Assembly (NCBI GenBank): GCA_033977485.1
Contig: CM066989.1
Location: 95,313,887 to 95,377,886 of the forward strand
Reading direction: 5' to 3'
From: Hydrangea macrophylla
Taxonomy: Eukaryota; Streptophyta; Magnoliopsida; Cornales; Hydrangeaceae
DNA: 64,000 nucleotides
The translations under genes were made by a program, and so were the position numbers. This document shows positions 1 to 11,327 of this stretch, one piece after another. Every line of letters starts with the position of its first letter. Position 1 is the first letter of the stretch. The notes below the pieces were generated by a model, which ran no database searches, was not told the DNA's origin, and worked only from the letters and a program-made list of their open reading frames with translations.

Positions 1-629
1 GACAGTTTCTTGTTGCGGGTAAGTGAAGCTGGCCGTTCCGTCGTCCAAACCTGGAATAACCTCCTGCCCATGGGGTGGAGCCCGAGCAGATAGTTGACGT
101 CTTTAACCGTTGGGCCCATCGGGCCACAATGGAATAGGAAACCGTTGCATGAGGATGATAAGAATAGGAGGGCAAAAAAGAAAAGAGATCGGTCTATCTC
201 TAGCTTTGATTGACTTAGCATGACAGCGTCAAAGATGCCCGTTTGCTTCCAAGAAGTGGCCTTAGAGGTCGATACTCTCGTCACCCACTTGTCCCAATCG
301 GCAGCGGGTGTAGGCCAACCCCTGATTGGATGGGTGGCTATCCAAATCTTGCTCCAGTTTAAGGGGATCTGCAAGAACGATTCATTGTCAACCGGTGCAA
401 AGTAAGGGTTGAAGGCCGCTGGAGGATCACCACGAAATGTCGTGCCAAGGCCAGACGCCACCGGGGTACCATTAGGAGTGATGTAGTGTGTAAAACTCTC
501 GGTAGAAATTTCTGAAGCGTGGGCCTTAGCCAGTGCCCTCACCTCTTTACACCGATTTTAAGAAGGAGGGGCATCCAAAAAAGTCTTCTTGTCCTTGGAT
601 GATGCCACTGGAGCTGTTTTGGGGGCCAT
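1..629 (-). pseudogene. Antisense plant mobile domain (PMD) gene of Tat-C, 5' part, one stop
   Basis: One reading frame runs on the minus strand from an ATG at 629 to the window edge. It is broken once, by a TAA at 558-560 (codon 24); otherwise it is open. The protein resembles PMD (aminotransferase-like, PF10536) proteins: a Trp-rich stretch, then a hydrophobic segment and the hallmark 'FHCGPMGPTVKDVNYLLGL' at about 75-130, then GLHPMGRRL. PMD proteins are known both from transposons and from the Arabidopsis silencing and genome-stability factors MAIN and MAIL1. Position fits a Tat antisense ORF: it points away from the PPT and LTR at 898-1988, as in Tat-A. The 3' part lies outside the window. 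The stop could be read around by splicing, but I see no obvious intron, so pseudogene is the better call. Confidence 0.75.
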
Positions 630-758
630 TACAGTGGGTGGTGATGGAGTTTACTTGCCGAAAAAGATGGAAGTCCTTTAGAGAGAGAAGCTTTCAGTTT
701 CTAGAGAGAGAGAGAGGAAGACACAGATGAAGTAAAAGTGAGAAGATGTTTAAAATTT

Positions 759-772
759 TCCCACTTTATACA
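759..772 (-). promoter_or_regulatory. Candidate TATA box for the Tat-C antisense PMD gene
   Basis: The minus strand reads TGTATAAAGTGGG about 135 nt upstream of the ATG at 629, with a pyrimidine-rich leader in between. Distance and sequence fit a plant core promoter; this is inference from sequence only. Confidence 0.4.
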
Positions 773-897
773 TGTCAGCATTAAATGAGCAGTGATTGGT
801 GGGATTCTCGAAGGCCTGACAGTCTCTGCATGGTAGACACGTGGCAGGTTTAAATTCAAAATGTTACATCAATCAAGGGCGGGACGTTTGATATGAC

Positions 898-912
898 CTT
901 TTGGGGGGCAAA
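898..912 (+). other. Polypurine tract of Tat-C
   Basis: TTTTGGGGGGCAAA lies directly before TGTTTGCACCC, the start of the LTR. The same GGGGCAAA-TG junction is seen in Tat-A (33486-33500) and, on the minus strand, in Tat-B (56887-56901). It primes plus-strand DNA synthesis and fixes the orientation of Tat-C as plus. Confidence 0.6.
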
Positions 913-1988
913 TGTTTGCACCCAAAAATAGCCAAAGGTTTTTGGCCCGAGGGATGGTTTGAGATAGGCTTGGGTATTATCGGCTCGAAGCATGTCTAGG
1001 AGTGGACGGCTCAGAGATTGCAAAGGCCCATCAGGCTCAAGAAAATAATGTCACGCGGCTCAAAAAGACAACGTTGTTGTCCTAGTTTGGTGGAGCCCGA
1101 TAGGTGAAGTAGGTCATGTGCTGACCGATCGGGCACTATTATTGAAATAAATGAATAATAGCACGTATGGGAGCCCGATCAGGGGGATAAGCATGGGTAA
1201 TGCCAATTGGGCACCATACTTGTAGCGTGCACGACGATCGAACACTATGTTATAAAAGCCGATTGCATGAGACTGATTGATCAAGGAGCATTCGTAGGAC
1301 TACCATCGGGCATGAAAGTCAAAAGGCATGACAAGGGGAGGTTGCACAAGCCTGGTAAAGTTACAACAAGCCCGATGGTGAAAAGGAAAAGGCAGTTCCC
1401 CTCTTAGTTGTCATGGTGGTGTCATCCTTAATATAAGTAATTAGAGTCCATCAAGGAGTTGAGTCTGATCATGTCCAGCTGATATGGAAGGCTAATCCCT
1501 AAAAGAGTGGGATTGATTCAATCAGGATAAAGATAAGGCAAGAATTTGGGATTAGGAAAAATTCTACAATCAATCATCTGCTTGGAGCGTAAGCTAAGGG
1601 GTCCTCGCCTTATCTGGACTGCTATAGGCCGCTATAAACATGGAAGCAAGCAAACCGTGCAGAGGACTCTGCGTCATCTCGATAAACCGCATTCAACAGC
1701 ACTCATACATCATTCAAAGCATTCAAATCTTTGTGTTATCGTTGTTCTACATCCATAGCAAATAGGTCTTTCCTGTTGTTATTTTACTATTCTCATTCTC
1801 CTAAACAATCAGAGCCTGTTCTGATTCTGTTCTTTGGTTGTATGTTTTATTTTTCAAATATTCAATAAAATACCTTCATGTTTTATTAATCGTTTCTGAT
1901 TGTTTACTTGCTAAACTCTTGCACTAATTGGCTTGTGCGCTTCAGTACTGCCAAAGGATTTTTGGTGAGGGTACTTTCCTACTCATCA
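913..1988 (+). repeat. Probable 3' LTR of Tat-C
   Basis: It starts TGTTTGCACCC after a PPT. Candidate TATA boxes are at about 1249 (TTATAAAAGCC) and 1632 (CTATAAACATGG), and there is an AATAAAATACC polyadenylation-type signal near 1864. Short Cs and Gs in a 'CCCGATCGGGC' style recur through it, as they do in Tat-B. The end is a guess (CATCA at about 1988), because the partner LTR is outside the window and no target duplication can be compared. Small ORFs within it look non-coding. Confidence 0.45.
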
Positions 1989-2475
1989 CACACAATCACC
2001 CATTAGAAGTTAAATCTCAAAACCTTGAGTATCACTCACTCAAGTATATAGGAAATTAGATTGCACACACACACCGAGCCCGTTTGGTTCTGGCACGCCC
2101 ACGCAAAACTACTACCAAACAATAACATGTTATTTAAAGTCAACAATTATTTGTCATGTTTATCTAAAAATAGGACAACACTTTGGTTGGTTGGGGTGGT
2201 TTGGTGTATATACCCCAAATCACTTGGATACTTGTCAAGCTTTGAGTGGAGAAAAAAGTGAAAGCTGAAGAGCATTGAAGGTTGACGGACGCGCAATAAA
2301 TTCAAGGGAAAACTGCTATGGCTAGTTCTCAAGTGATGTTTGATCCATGATCAGGAACGATTGTTCCATGTCATGAAATGTTGTTCCCTTTTACATGTTT
2401 GTTATGTGGTCAAAAATGATTATTCCATGCTATAAAGTTTGTTCTCTGTGGATTGATTTGTATGCAAATCATGTA
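1989..2475. other. Intergenic host sequence with scattered TTGTTCC motifs
   Basis: No gene is supported. From about 2340 to 2460 the plus strand carries several TTGTTCCAT-like words. The reverse complement, ATGGAACAA, forms arrays at 51078-51710 and 53425-53720, on the other side of the nest. Confidence 0.4.
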
Positions 2476-2724
2476 CTTCCTCCGTCCCATTTTGTGAGTC
2501 TATCTTTGTGAACTCAACTTATTAAGGAGACAAGAAGAATCTACACCTACTTTCCATAATTGCCCCTAATCATTACAACTTTTTTAGTTTTGTCTTGGTG
2601 TAGATTTCAATGAAGGGTAGTTTTGGAAAGTAAGCAAAAATTATTTACCAAATTAGAAAAGTGGACACTATTTTTGGGACATCCCGAAATGGAATATAGG
2701 ACTCACAAAGTGGGACAGAGGGAG
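2476..2724. mobile_element. Stowaway-type MITE
   Basis: A 249-bp element has terminal inverted repeats beginning CTTCCTCCGTCCCA at the left and ending TGGGACAGAGGGAG at the right. TA lies on both sides (2474-2475 and 2725-2726). This is the classic CTCCCTCCGTCCC end of Tc1/mariner-related Stowaway MITEs. The inner arms (GTGAGTC ... GACTCAC) are also complementary. It is non-coding and mobilised in trans. Confidence 0.9.
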
Positions 2725-2808
2725 TAAGAGATTGTAAATTATGTATAAAATTTTGTACAATATCAACAAATTTGAGTTTTGATGTACAAGTATGAGTGAT
2801 TTATTATG

Positions 2809-3018
2809 GGTAGGTAGTTGCATTAATTACATTAAATCACAACCATATTAATTCCCCAACACAACGTTGTTCCAAAGACCATAAATAGTTGTTCCAAAAG
2901 CATGTTTTGTTATTTCTGCAATAGAGAAACTTATTCGCTCCACAAAATTAATGTTCTAAGCTTTCCGTTGGTATACCGACCTAGTACTTAATAATTACAG
3001 GATTTAAGGTAGGTAGTT
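2809..3018 (+). repeat. ~199-bp tandem repeat, left part
   Basis: GGTAGGTAGTT starts at 2809 and again at 3008, a period of 199 bp. The second unit is cut at 3018 by Tekay-A and resumes at 50401. The unit contains GTTGTTCC words. Bases 3014-3018 (TAGTT) are the target duplication of Tekay-A. Confidence 0.75.
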
Positions 3019-5023
3019 TATAACACTTGCTCCCGCGGTTTATCTTTAATATTGCTTTAGCATGCATAATCATGAGTTAATGTTAATTAATGTGTTATGT
3101 GACACTTATTGGAGGTGGGATTAACCCACTAAGTCGATTATGGGTGTCCAGTTGGGAACCCATTTTTGGCCAATGTGGCAATCCCAAGTTGGGCCATGTG
3201 TTAATGGATCCCAGTTGAGATGGGACAGTAATATGTGGAATACCTTATGTGCCTAAATGTTTATTGAAGCTTAAATGATTTATTATTTTATTGTTAATAA
3301 TATCATGTTATTAGGTAGTGACCACTTTTGGGGTAAATTAGGGGTACCTTTGTGAGCACGAATTGAACACGTTACATAATTAGTAGGCTAATAAGCAACT
3401 TCATATGATTATATGGGACCATTTATGGGACCCATGCGAGACATAGACAAACACCCATTTAGGTTTGGGATAGTTTTAATACAGTTTCATAATTAGTAGG
3501 GGCGCAATTGCACAACTAGCAAACTAGTGGGGGTGTCATAATAAAATGGGAAACTTATATAAGCATGACACCTAGAGATGACTCATCATCTCTATATACA
3601 ACATTCAGTCAAAAAATTACAGAGAAGAGACGAGAATTGCGACGGAATTCGGTGACGCTTTCGACGCCGATTGACGCGCTTAACGACATCGATTTTCAAA
3701 ATAGGCTACATATTCAGACTCCTAGAGGTGAGTCTAATCTATTGGTACTAATTTTATTGAGTTCTATGATAGTTTTTCCGCGACCCATTTTGGGATTTAA
3801 GCTCATAACTTGTAGTTTTTGTATAGGATTTGTACCTGGTACTTAGTAGGCCTTTAATCTCACAAATAGGAGCGAAACTCAAGAGGTGAGTGATGTTAAT
3901 TTTGATATTTGGATGATTTCCATGTTAGGTTCAATTGTGATTCCAAAGCATGCCTAATTTGCTTAATTTAACTTATTTAGTTTATTATTGGGCAAAATTC
4001 ATGTGGCTAAATTAGGCCCAATTTATTTGTGAAAGCACGGTGTAATGATTAAATGAGCATGTTGAGTTGCCTATTTGGGTCAATGGAAATTGCTAGTTCT
4101 ATACCACCATGAGGTAATCTTTGTGGTGATGACCAGGCCGCCAGAGGCCTATGGGACCGCACGTGTGAGGGCGTGGGTCATGACTAGTCACGTGGGCTTC
4201 GGGAGTGGAGCCGCGGGTTAGCTGGTAGTGGTGGGAGTGAACTAGTAATTGCCAGAGACTATAGTTCTTTGTAATATGTAGAATTGAACGTGTCTATTAT
4301 CCATGTTCATGATTGATATTATTCACTAAGGATATAGCTTGTATATTGTAATAGTTATTGAATAACCATCGTAGGTGATCGCGATGAGGAATCGGGGAAG
4401 TGAACTGATTGGTGGCTTGGGCTAGCTTGTGGTACTGTAGAGGTGGTTATAACCTTGTTTATAGTTTCTTGCTACTAGTTCAAAGCTTGTAATATAGTTG
4501 TATTCGGTTTTAATTCGAGAATAGTGAATGTTATATTTTGGGTTGGCAAGACTTATGTAATATTTCTAGTTAACCTTTATATTTTAGTTGGATCATTAAC
4601 TCATGTAATAACCAGCTTGTATAATTTTGCTCTTGTTTTATAAGAGTTGTTGTTATCACTGGGGTTGAATAGATTGGTTGTATCTAGTACTAGTGTTGTT
4701 GGTTTGGGACGTTTGAACTTGTGATTTATTTATTGGGTTGGTTGTAAATGGTTATATTTACTACTCTTCTTAAATTATTTCTAAACTCTTGCTTGAACTT
4801 TGGGAGCTCATGACTATGATTTGGTAATATTATATGAGAATTTACTACTTGCTAAAAATAGGGTTTTTGGCTGATTGCAAAGACAGGGTTTTGTTTTTTT
4901 GTTGGTTGAGCTTCTATGGTTTGTGTTTATTTTAAACTTATCTTGGAACTTTAATAACTTGTGTATGGCCTTGGTGGTATGCCACGTGTCCTAGAATCGT
5001 TTGGACGATTCCGGGGCATGACA
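3019..5023 (+). repeat. 5' LTR of Tekay-A (2005 bp)
   Basis: It starts TATAACACTTGC (probably from TGTAACAC) and ends GGGGCATGACA, followed by the PBS. The partner LTR at 49127-50395 aligns along its length except for a 736-bp block (about 3421-4156) that is missing there. TTATATAAG at 3555-3563 is a good TATA box. The 93-aa ORF at 3565-3846 starts just downstream of it but has no recognisable domain and is absent from the other LTR. Confidence 0.88.
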
Positions 5024-5028
5024 TTTAG

Positions 5029-5040
5029 TGGTATCAGAGC
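5029..5040 (+). other. Primer-binding site, initiator tRNA-Met type
   Basis: TGGTATCAGAGC lies 5 bp after the LTR end. This is the standard plant PBS complementary to the 3' end of initiator tRNA-Met. Confidence 0.9.
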
Positions 5041-5208
5041 CGTAGGCTTAGAACCATGGGTACGAGAGACGACAATTGAGAGTACGTGTAGATGTTGAGC
5101 ATATAGATGCATTTCATAAATAAATTTGAGGAATTGCTGCTATATTGTATTATAATATATTGGCATAGCATGTATGATATTTATTTGAATTGACTGACAG
5201 GTAAGAAA

Positions 5209-6270
5209 ATGGATCCGAATCAGGAACATTCACTTCACTCGAGCTTGGACCAACTAGAAAATGTAGTAAGCAACTTTGTAAGGGCAATAAGTGATTGGGT
5301 ACCTACAAACCCACAATCCCGGGCCGAGCGAGGAATTTTTGAGCAATTTTATAAAAGGAAGCCGAGCCAATTCGAGGGTGGCCCAGATCCGTCACAAGCT
5401 AATCATTGGGTAATGGATATGAACCGTATCTTTCGGGCAGTAGAGTGTACGGACGGGGAAATGATAATGTGTGCTGCTAAGACCTTGAAAGGTGAAGCCC
5501 AGAATTGGTGGGTTAACGAGATTGAACAAGGGACACCGGAGACGTGGGACAGGTTTGTGAAGGTCTTTTATAAGCGGTACTTTCCAGCATCTGTCAAGAT
5601 TTAGATGGGCCATGAGTTTGCAAATCTGCAACAAGGGGATATGACAGTAAATGAATATACAGCAAAATATAATAGCCAACTTCGGTTTTCACATCGAACA
5701 GTACGAAGAGAAGTGGATAGGGCGCGAAAATTGGAAGAGGGACTACGGGATAACATTAGAAGCCGAGTGGATAGACATCAACTTCGAAAAGTTGCCGATG
5801 TACAAGATGTTGCTTTGATAGCAGAAAGAGATATTGACAAGTACAAGCGGAGTCAACAGAGCAAACGACCAGCCAAAGGGAAGGGTAAAGGACGAGGTTT
5901 CTTTAAGAAGCCGTTCTCCGAGGTTCTGGTTCTAGCTCGGGAGTCCAAAGGGGAAGTTCATTTTCTAGGGAGAGTCACCCATTATGTCCGACATGTAATC
6001 GCCAACAATGGGGTGTATGCCACTTGACACTAGTGTGCAATATCTGCAGGCAGAAGGGGCATATAGCCAGAAATTGCCCGCAAGCTCAGAATCAAAGTAC
6101 GGGGAGCATAAATCTAGACATGAGGGGAAAATGCTTTGAATGTGGACAGCCTGGACATCAAGCAAAAGATTGCCCAACAAGACCACAGCGAGGGACAGGT
6201 TCTGTGGCATCAACTGGGGCAAAACTAGGGACAAGTGTGGACAAAGGGAAAGGGCCTGAACAAAGACAAG
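5209..6270 (+). pseudogene. gag: Tekay-A gag (capsid and nucleocapsid), decayed
   Basis: The ATG at 5209 opens a frame with the retrotransposon gag domain (about residues 45-190: KGEAQNWW, then LQQGDMTVNEY). A TAG at 5602-5604 interrupts it in frame. A frameshift near 5920 moves the nucleocapsid to another frame. There, after CPTCNRQQWGVC, two CCHC knuckles follow: CNICRQKGHIARNC (about 6035) and CFECGQPGHQAKDC (about 6133). Two knuckles plus a CxxC motif suit a Tekay gag, which packages genomic RNA. The frame ends at the Athila insertion (target duplication 6271-6275) and continues with protease at 45655. Confidence 0.85.
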
Positions 6271-6275
6271 GAAGG

Positions 6276-7543
6276 TGACAAGCGGGGATATTTGTAAAAT
6301 ACAACCGTGCTAAAAGAAGAAAAAGTATGGATTTAGTGTACAATTCCTTCATTTATTTGCAATTTGAATTATAAAGCTAGTTTATGCACCTATTGATTAA
6401 ACTATGATAAATTGTGTGTTTTAGCTGTAATTTGTGCCGACTGCAGTTGCTGTATGAAGAATTGAAAGATCATGATGAAGGGAAATGTTGAGTTCTAAAG
6501 AAGACATGTAAAAGCTGAAATTTAGAGTTCGAGTGATTGAAGACAGTTCGATCGATCGAGGTTTCGATTGATCAAAAAAGGTTCAAGCGATCGAAGTCCC
6601 TACCAGTTCAATCGATCGAGAATGGTTCGATCGATCGAACCTGCCTTTTATTAGATTATATGCGCACGCAGCAGAAGCATGTTTGAACCCTAGGCATTAG
6701 GTTTCACTATAAAAACTCGTTTTGTAAACGTCCTAGAGGAGGCACACATTACTTTTATCAGTTTTTACATAGAGAAGGAGGGTTCTACTTTGATTTTTGT
6801 AGGTTTGGTTGATGGGATATTGTTTTTGGATTGAAGTTTAAAGCTTATTCATAGGTGTTCGTTCCAGGTTTTGACTATATCAACTTTGTTTGCATTCTTT
6901 CAGTAGTTTACATAGTTTATATTTGAGTAGATTGTAGTTTTACTTGTTAGTAGTAATTATACCATAGCTTTTCATAGATTGCATGTTTAAATCTCAATCA
7001 AACACACCCTTAATGCATTTTTACGTTAAGAATAATACTGAGACACTCCAGACTATGTCTAAGTAGTCCCTAGGTTGGGAGATCATGATGAAATTGTGAT
7101 CTCAGGCCTCTGCCATGCAGCAGATTAATCTCTGTGTTCGATCAATCGGACCAGAGGCATTGTCGAGCGATCGAAGTCCGTTCGATCGATCGAGAGATGA
7201 AGTTGTTCGATCGATCGATGGTGCGTCGATCGATCGAACATTCTGATTCTTGAGGATGTTCTGTGCAGTATTCCTAGACTTTCTGTTTTACTGGATTGTT
7301 ATCAAATTGTCCCAAAACGCTCAGTTTGTCAAAATAGTCTATGAACTTTAAGCCTCAAGGCATTTTCTTTCAATACATTTTGCAAATCACCCTCAATGCT
7401 AATACCATTGTAGGTGAGAGTCTCAACTATTGTTTTAAACCGCCTTTTATGTATTTCAAACGTAAATGTGATGATATAGTCCCGTTCATGAAAGGACTAT
7501 GGAATCTTTATCCTAAGAGAAGTACGGAATACTGTAGAGAATA
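6276..7543 (+). repeat. Athila-A 5' LTR, copy A (lacks its 3' end)
   Basis: It closely matches the 3' LTR (44005-45654) from TGACAAGCGGGG through TACTGTAGAGAATAAA, then stops about 360 bp short of the LTR end. The TATA box is CACTATAAAAACTCG at 6706-6720. TTCGATCGATCGAA-type clusters lie at 6546-6640 and 7137-7239. The 67-aa ORF at 7341 is a chance ORF. Confidence 0.82.
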
Positions 7544-8150
7544 AAAATACAACCGCGTTAAAATATAACCGCGGGGATATTTGTAAAATATAACCGCGTT
7601 AAAAGAAGAAAAAGTATGGATTTAGTTTACAATTCCTCCATTTATTTGCAATTTGAACTACAAAGCTAGTTTATGCACTTATTGATTAAACTATGATAAA
7701 GTGTGTGTTTTAGCTGTAATTTGTGCAGACTGCAGTTGTTGGGTGAAGAATTGAAAGATAACGATGAAGGGAAATGCTGGATTCTAAAGAAGACAGATAA
7801 AAGCTAAAATGTAGAGTTCGAGCGATTGAAGACCGTTCGATCGATCGAGAGTTCGATCGATCGGGATAGGTTCAAGCGATCGAAGTCTCCACAAGTTCAA
7901 TTGATCGAGAATGGTTCGATCGATCGAACATGCTTTTTATCAGATTATACGCGCAAGCAGCAGAATGCATGTGGGAACCCTAGCATTAGGTTGTATCTAT
8001 ATAAACTCGTTTAGAGAACGTCCAAAGGGACGCCCACTTTTACTTATCACCAGTTCATAGAGAGCAATGAGTTTTTTTTTCTTGTTTTTGTAGGTTCTAT
8101 CAAGGATTATCATTGTTTGTTTGGATTTCCAATAGTTTAATACAGGTTTC

Positions 8151-8414
8151 TATTGGAAGATATGGAAGTTTGACAAATGGGAAGATAAGAATTAATTGAG
8201 ATTTGGGGTGATTTGATAATATTAGGAAGATGGTGGGATTTTATTGTTAATTAGTATTAGGGCTAAGTCATGGCTTTTGTCATTGATTAGGTCATTGCTT
8301 ATGTAAGCCCTGTGGGCACTTTAGTATTTTTCACTTCTTGGTTTGCCTATATAAAGGCTTGTAATGCTTCATTCTAAATATCCTATAATATTCAATACAT
8401 TTAGTTTTTCTACA
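8151..8414 (+). repeat. 5' LTR of the small Copia-like element
   Basis: 264 bp, with TGCCTATATAAAGGC (about 8344-8358) as a strong TATA box near the 3' third. The first dinucleotide has changed from TG to TA, compared with the 3' LTR. Confidence 0.88.
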
Positions 8415-9864
8415 TGGTATCAGAGCCATAAAAGTTCTGGTGTCTTTTTAGAGTCTTCCGCTTCGCCGGCGGGCAGCCAACTTGCCGCTTCGCCGGACTT
8501 CCATTTTTTCTCTCTCTTTGTTATCATTGGACCTTTTCTTGTCTCTCTTAGTCCTCCCAAAACAATCCACCTTTTTTGGCAGTTACAGCAGCCATTGATG
8601 GCCACTTTTCGGCAATGATGTCATGATGACATCATCATTTTCCGGCGAGATTTCCGGCCAAAATTGACATGTCCAGCTGCTCCTCTTGATGTTGACCATC
8701 GTGGTGTTCTTCGTTTTTTGATTTGAGACTGTTTGGAGAGTTTTTCTATTTTTTTTTAATATTTTCGGATTTTTTGGGGCCATTTTTTCCGATCTGTTTT
8801 TTTGGGCTGTTTAATGTCTTTTGATGCTTCAAATCTTCACCATGAAGTTCGATTTGGCCATAGAAGTGCTTATTTGAAGGATCCATGGCCATTTGGGTTG
8901 GCAGAAGTCATTTATGGTTAAAAATGGTGGTTCGGCTGACTGTTGGGTGTGCGAACTGCTGTGTTTTTTTGGCTCCTGTTTGTTCGGCTAGCCTGTGTTG
9001 CATTTGGTGGTGGTCTAAGGCCTTGTTCGGCACTAAGACTTTGTTGGTCATGGTTGTTCTCTAAGGTTTTGTATGGAAGTTGCACTCTTGAGAGATGGAG
9101 ACATGATGGTCTCTAGGGTCTTTTTTGGTATTTTCAAATACAGCCCCAAAAAATATCCTATTTTACAAATCAGCCCCCAAATATTTTGAAAATTACTTTT
9201 TTACCCCCAAAATTATTCAAAAATTTCAAATCTGCCCTAAAAATTTTTGAAATTTCAGATCTGTCCCAAATTTTTTTGAAAATGACCTTTTTGCCCCAAA
9301 AATTTTCTAAAATTACACATTAGCCCCAAATTTTTTCAAAATTTAATATTTTTTTTAAAGCCATGTTTGGCTATGGGCTTCAATGTTTCTTTTCCACGAT
9401 CTTCCAAACTTCGGTGTTCGTGTTTACTCCCACCTTCAGTTTGAGGGGGAGAATATAAGGATAGAGGACCAGGTGACGGGACCCCAAGCAGGAGGCCCGT
9501 TATATCACATGGTCAACAAGACCAACCGAAGAGAGACTCGCTGCGCACAAAAGTATTTGGGATCACTACCACCCTTCACTTTGAGGGGGAGTGTTGAATA
9601 TAAGACAACTATCTCTCTGTGACACGATGGTTGCTTCCGTGGACACTTTCACCTTTGGATGTTTGTAGGACGAGAGCCGACCTTAAGAGGAGCCGCACGT
9701 GGACCACCCAAGAAGGGTTGCACGTGGACGAGAGCCTACTTAAAAGGAGCCGTTACAACAGTCTACAAGGATTTATTGATGATAGTTAAGTATAAGATTG
9801 TCTTCCATATTCGTGTGCAAGTTGGACACTTCAACAAGTATCCGTGTGCCAACTTGAGGGGGAG

Positions 9865-10128
9865 TGTTGGAAGATATGGAAGTTTGACAAATGGGAAGAT
9901 AAGAATTAATTGAGATTTGGGGTGATTTGATAATATTAGGAAGATGGTGGGATTTTATTATTAATTAGTATTAGGGCTAGGTCATGGCTTTTGTCATTGA
10001 TTAGGTCATTGCTTATGTAAGCCCTGTGGGCACTTTCGTATTTTTCACTTCTTGGTTTGCCTATATAAAGGCTTGTAATGCTTCATTCTAAATATCCTAT
10101 AATATTCAATACATTTAGTTTTTCTACA
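9865..10128 (+). repeat. 3' LTR of the small Copia-like element
   Basis: 264 bp with intact TG...CA ends, directly after the PPT. It is the same length as the 5' LTR, with no indels seen. Confidence 0.9.
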
Positions 10129-11204
10129 GTTTCGTCATTCCAGGTTATTTTGTTTTGTTTTATTTATATTACGCTGGCAATTTATTCTACTTTAGTCTGT
10201 TAAACTCGTAGCTTTGTGTGATAAGTAAGTTTATACCATAGTTTTGTAGAGTTTTCATGTTTAAATCTCAACCAAACACACCCTTAATGAATTTTTACAG
10301 TAAAAATAATACTGAGACCCTCCAGACTATGTCTGAGTAGTCTCCGGGTTAGGAGAGCACGATGAAACCGTGATCTCAGGCCTCTGCCATGCAGCAGATT
10401 AATCTCTGTGTTCGATCGATCGAGGAAGTTCGATCGATTGGACCAGAAGCATTATCGAGCGATCGAAGTCCGTTCGATCGATCGAGAGATGAAGTTGTTC
10501 GATCGATCGATGGCGCGTCGATCGATAGAACATTCTGATTCTTGAGGATGTTCTGTGCAGTATTCCTAGACTTTTTGTTTTACTGGATTGTTATCAAATT
10601 GTCCCAAAACACTCAATTTGTCAAAACAGTCTATGAACTTTAAGCCTTAAGGCATTTTCTTTCAATACATTTTGCAAATCACCCTCAATGCTAATACCAT
10701 TGTAGGTGAGAGTCTCAACTATTGTTTTAAACCGCCTTTTATGTATTTCAAACGTAAATGTGATGATATAGTCCCGGTCATGAAAGGACTATGGAATCTT
10801 TATCTTAGGAGAAGTACGGAATACTGTAGAGAATAAACTCCTTTGAGCTTCAATGAAATTGCATGGTAGATGCCTAGATTGTAGTGGATTCGTTTAATCC
10901 CAACACTCCTTTTTACTTAAGAAAAACACGTTTCAAATTACTGCTTTAGTTAATTATTTAGTAATTAGTTAAATTAGTTTAATTACTTCAGTTTAGTAGT
11001 TGTCGAACTGTGGAACTTTGTGTTCTACATCTTATAAAGAATTAGTGAATTTTATTTTTCCTTGTTTGAGAATAATCTAAGTATTTAGTTTAACACCTTC
11101 CCTGTGGGATCGACCTGGACTTAATCCAGTTTACTACTTGCACGATTACCTACACTTGGGTATAGCACACAAGCGCACACAGAAAATTCTTCGTGTCAAG
11201 TTTT

Positions 11205-11222
11205 TGGCGCCGTTGCCGGGGA
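11205..11222 (+). other. Primer-binding site region of Athila-A
   Basis: TGGCGCCGTTGCCGGGGA follows the LTR end by 6 bp. This string is the usual PBS-proximal sequence of Athila-type elements. Confidence 0.82.
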
Positions 11223-11327
11223 GGGCGACAAGCTAACTCTTCGATTATCTCAATCATTCTTTATCTTTTTCTGTTTTTCTTTTTCTTTTGTTCGTTAGGT
11301 TAAAAACTTCTTAGGATCTTTCCCTTT

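Larger units (their letters stand above)
8151..10128 (+). mobile_element. Small non-coding LTR element, Copia-like (TRIM/LARD type)
   Basis: Two 264-bp LTRs (8151-8414 and 9865-10128) begin T[A/G]TTGGAAGATATGG and end TTTTTCTACA, flanked by GTTTC (8146-8150 and 10129-10133). The PBS TGGTATCAGAGCC at 8415-8427 matches tRNA-Met, and the PPT CTTGAGGGGGAG is at 9853-9864. LTRs differ at about four positions that I noticed. The 1450-bp interior has no retrotransposon domain. A C- and A-rich stretch at 9140-9345 repeats 'CCCCAAA-TTTTTGAAAA' words. It must move in trans. Confidence 0.88.
7545..11198 (+). repeat. Athila-A 5' LTR, copy B, interrupted by a Copia-like element
   Basis: A second LTR copy follows copy A directly. 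Its start is degenerate, with repeated ATAACCGCG pieces. It ends CTTCGTGTCA just before the PBS, so it is the LTR attached to the Athila body. Its first half (for example CTATATAAACTCG at 7997-8009) differs clearly from copy A and the 3' LTR, while its second half (10134-11198) is much closer to them. The insert at 8146-10128 includes the extra GTTTC duplication. Confidence 0.75.

Noticed and set aside
220..730. Plus-strand ORFs at 220-405 and 533-730
   Set aside because: They are shadows of the antisense PMD frame and of its 5' leader on the minus strand.
1989..3018. Possible host gene left of the nest
   Set aside because: ORFs of about 60 aa only, no domain, with a MITE and tandem repeats accounting for most of it.
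3565..3846. 93-aa ORF just after the Tekay-A TATA box
   Set aside because: No known domain, and the whole block is absent from the other LTR. Probably chance.
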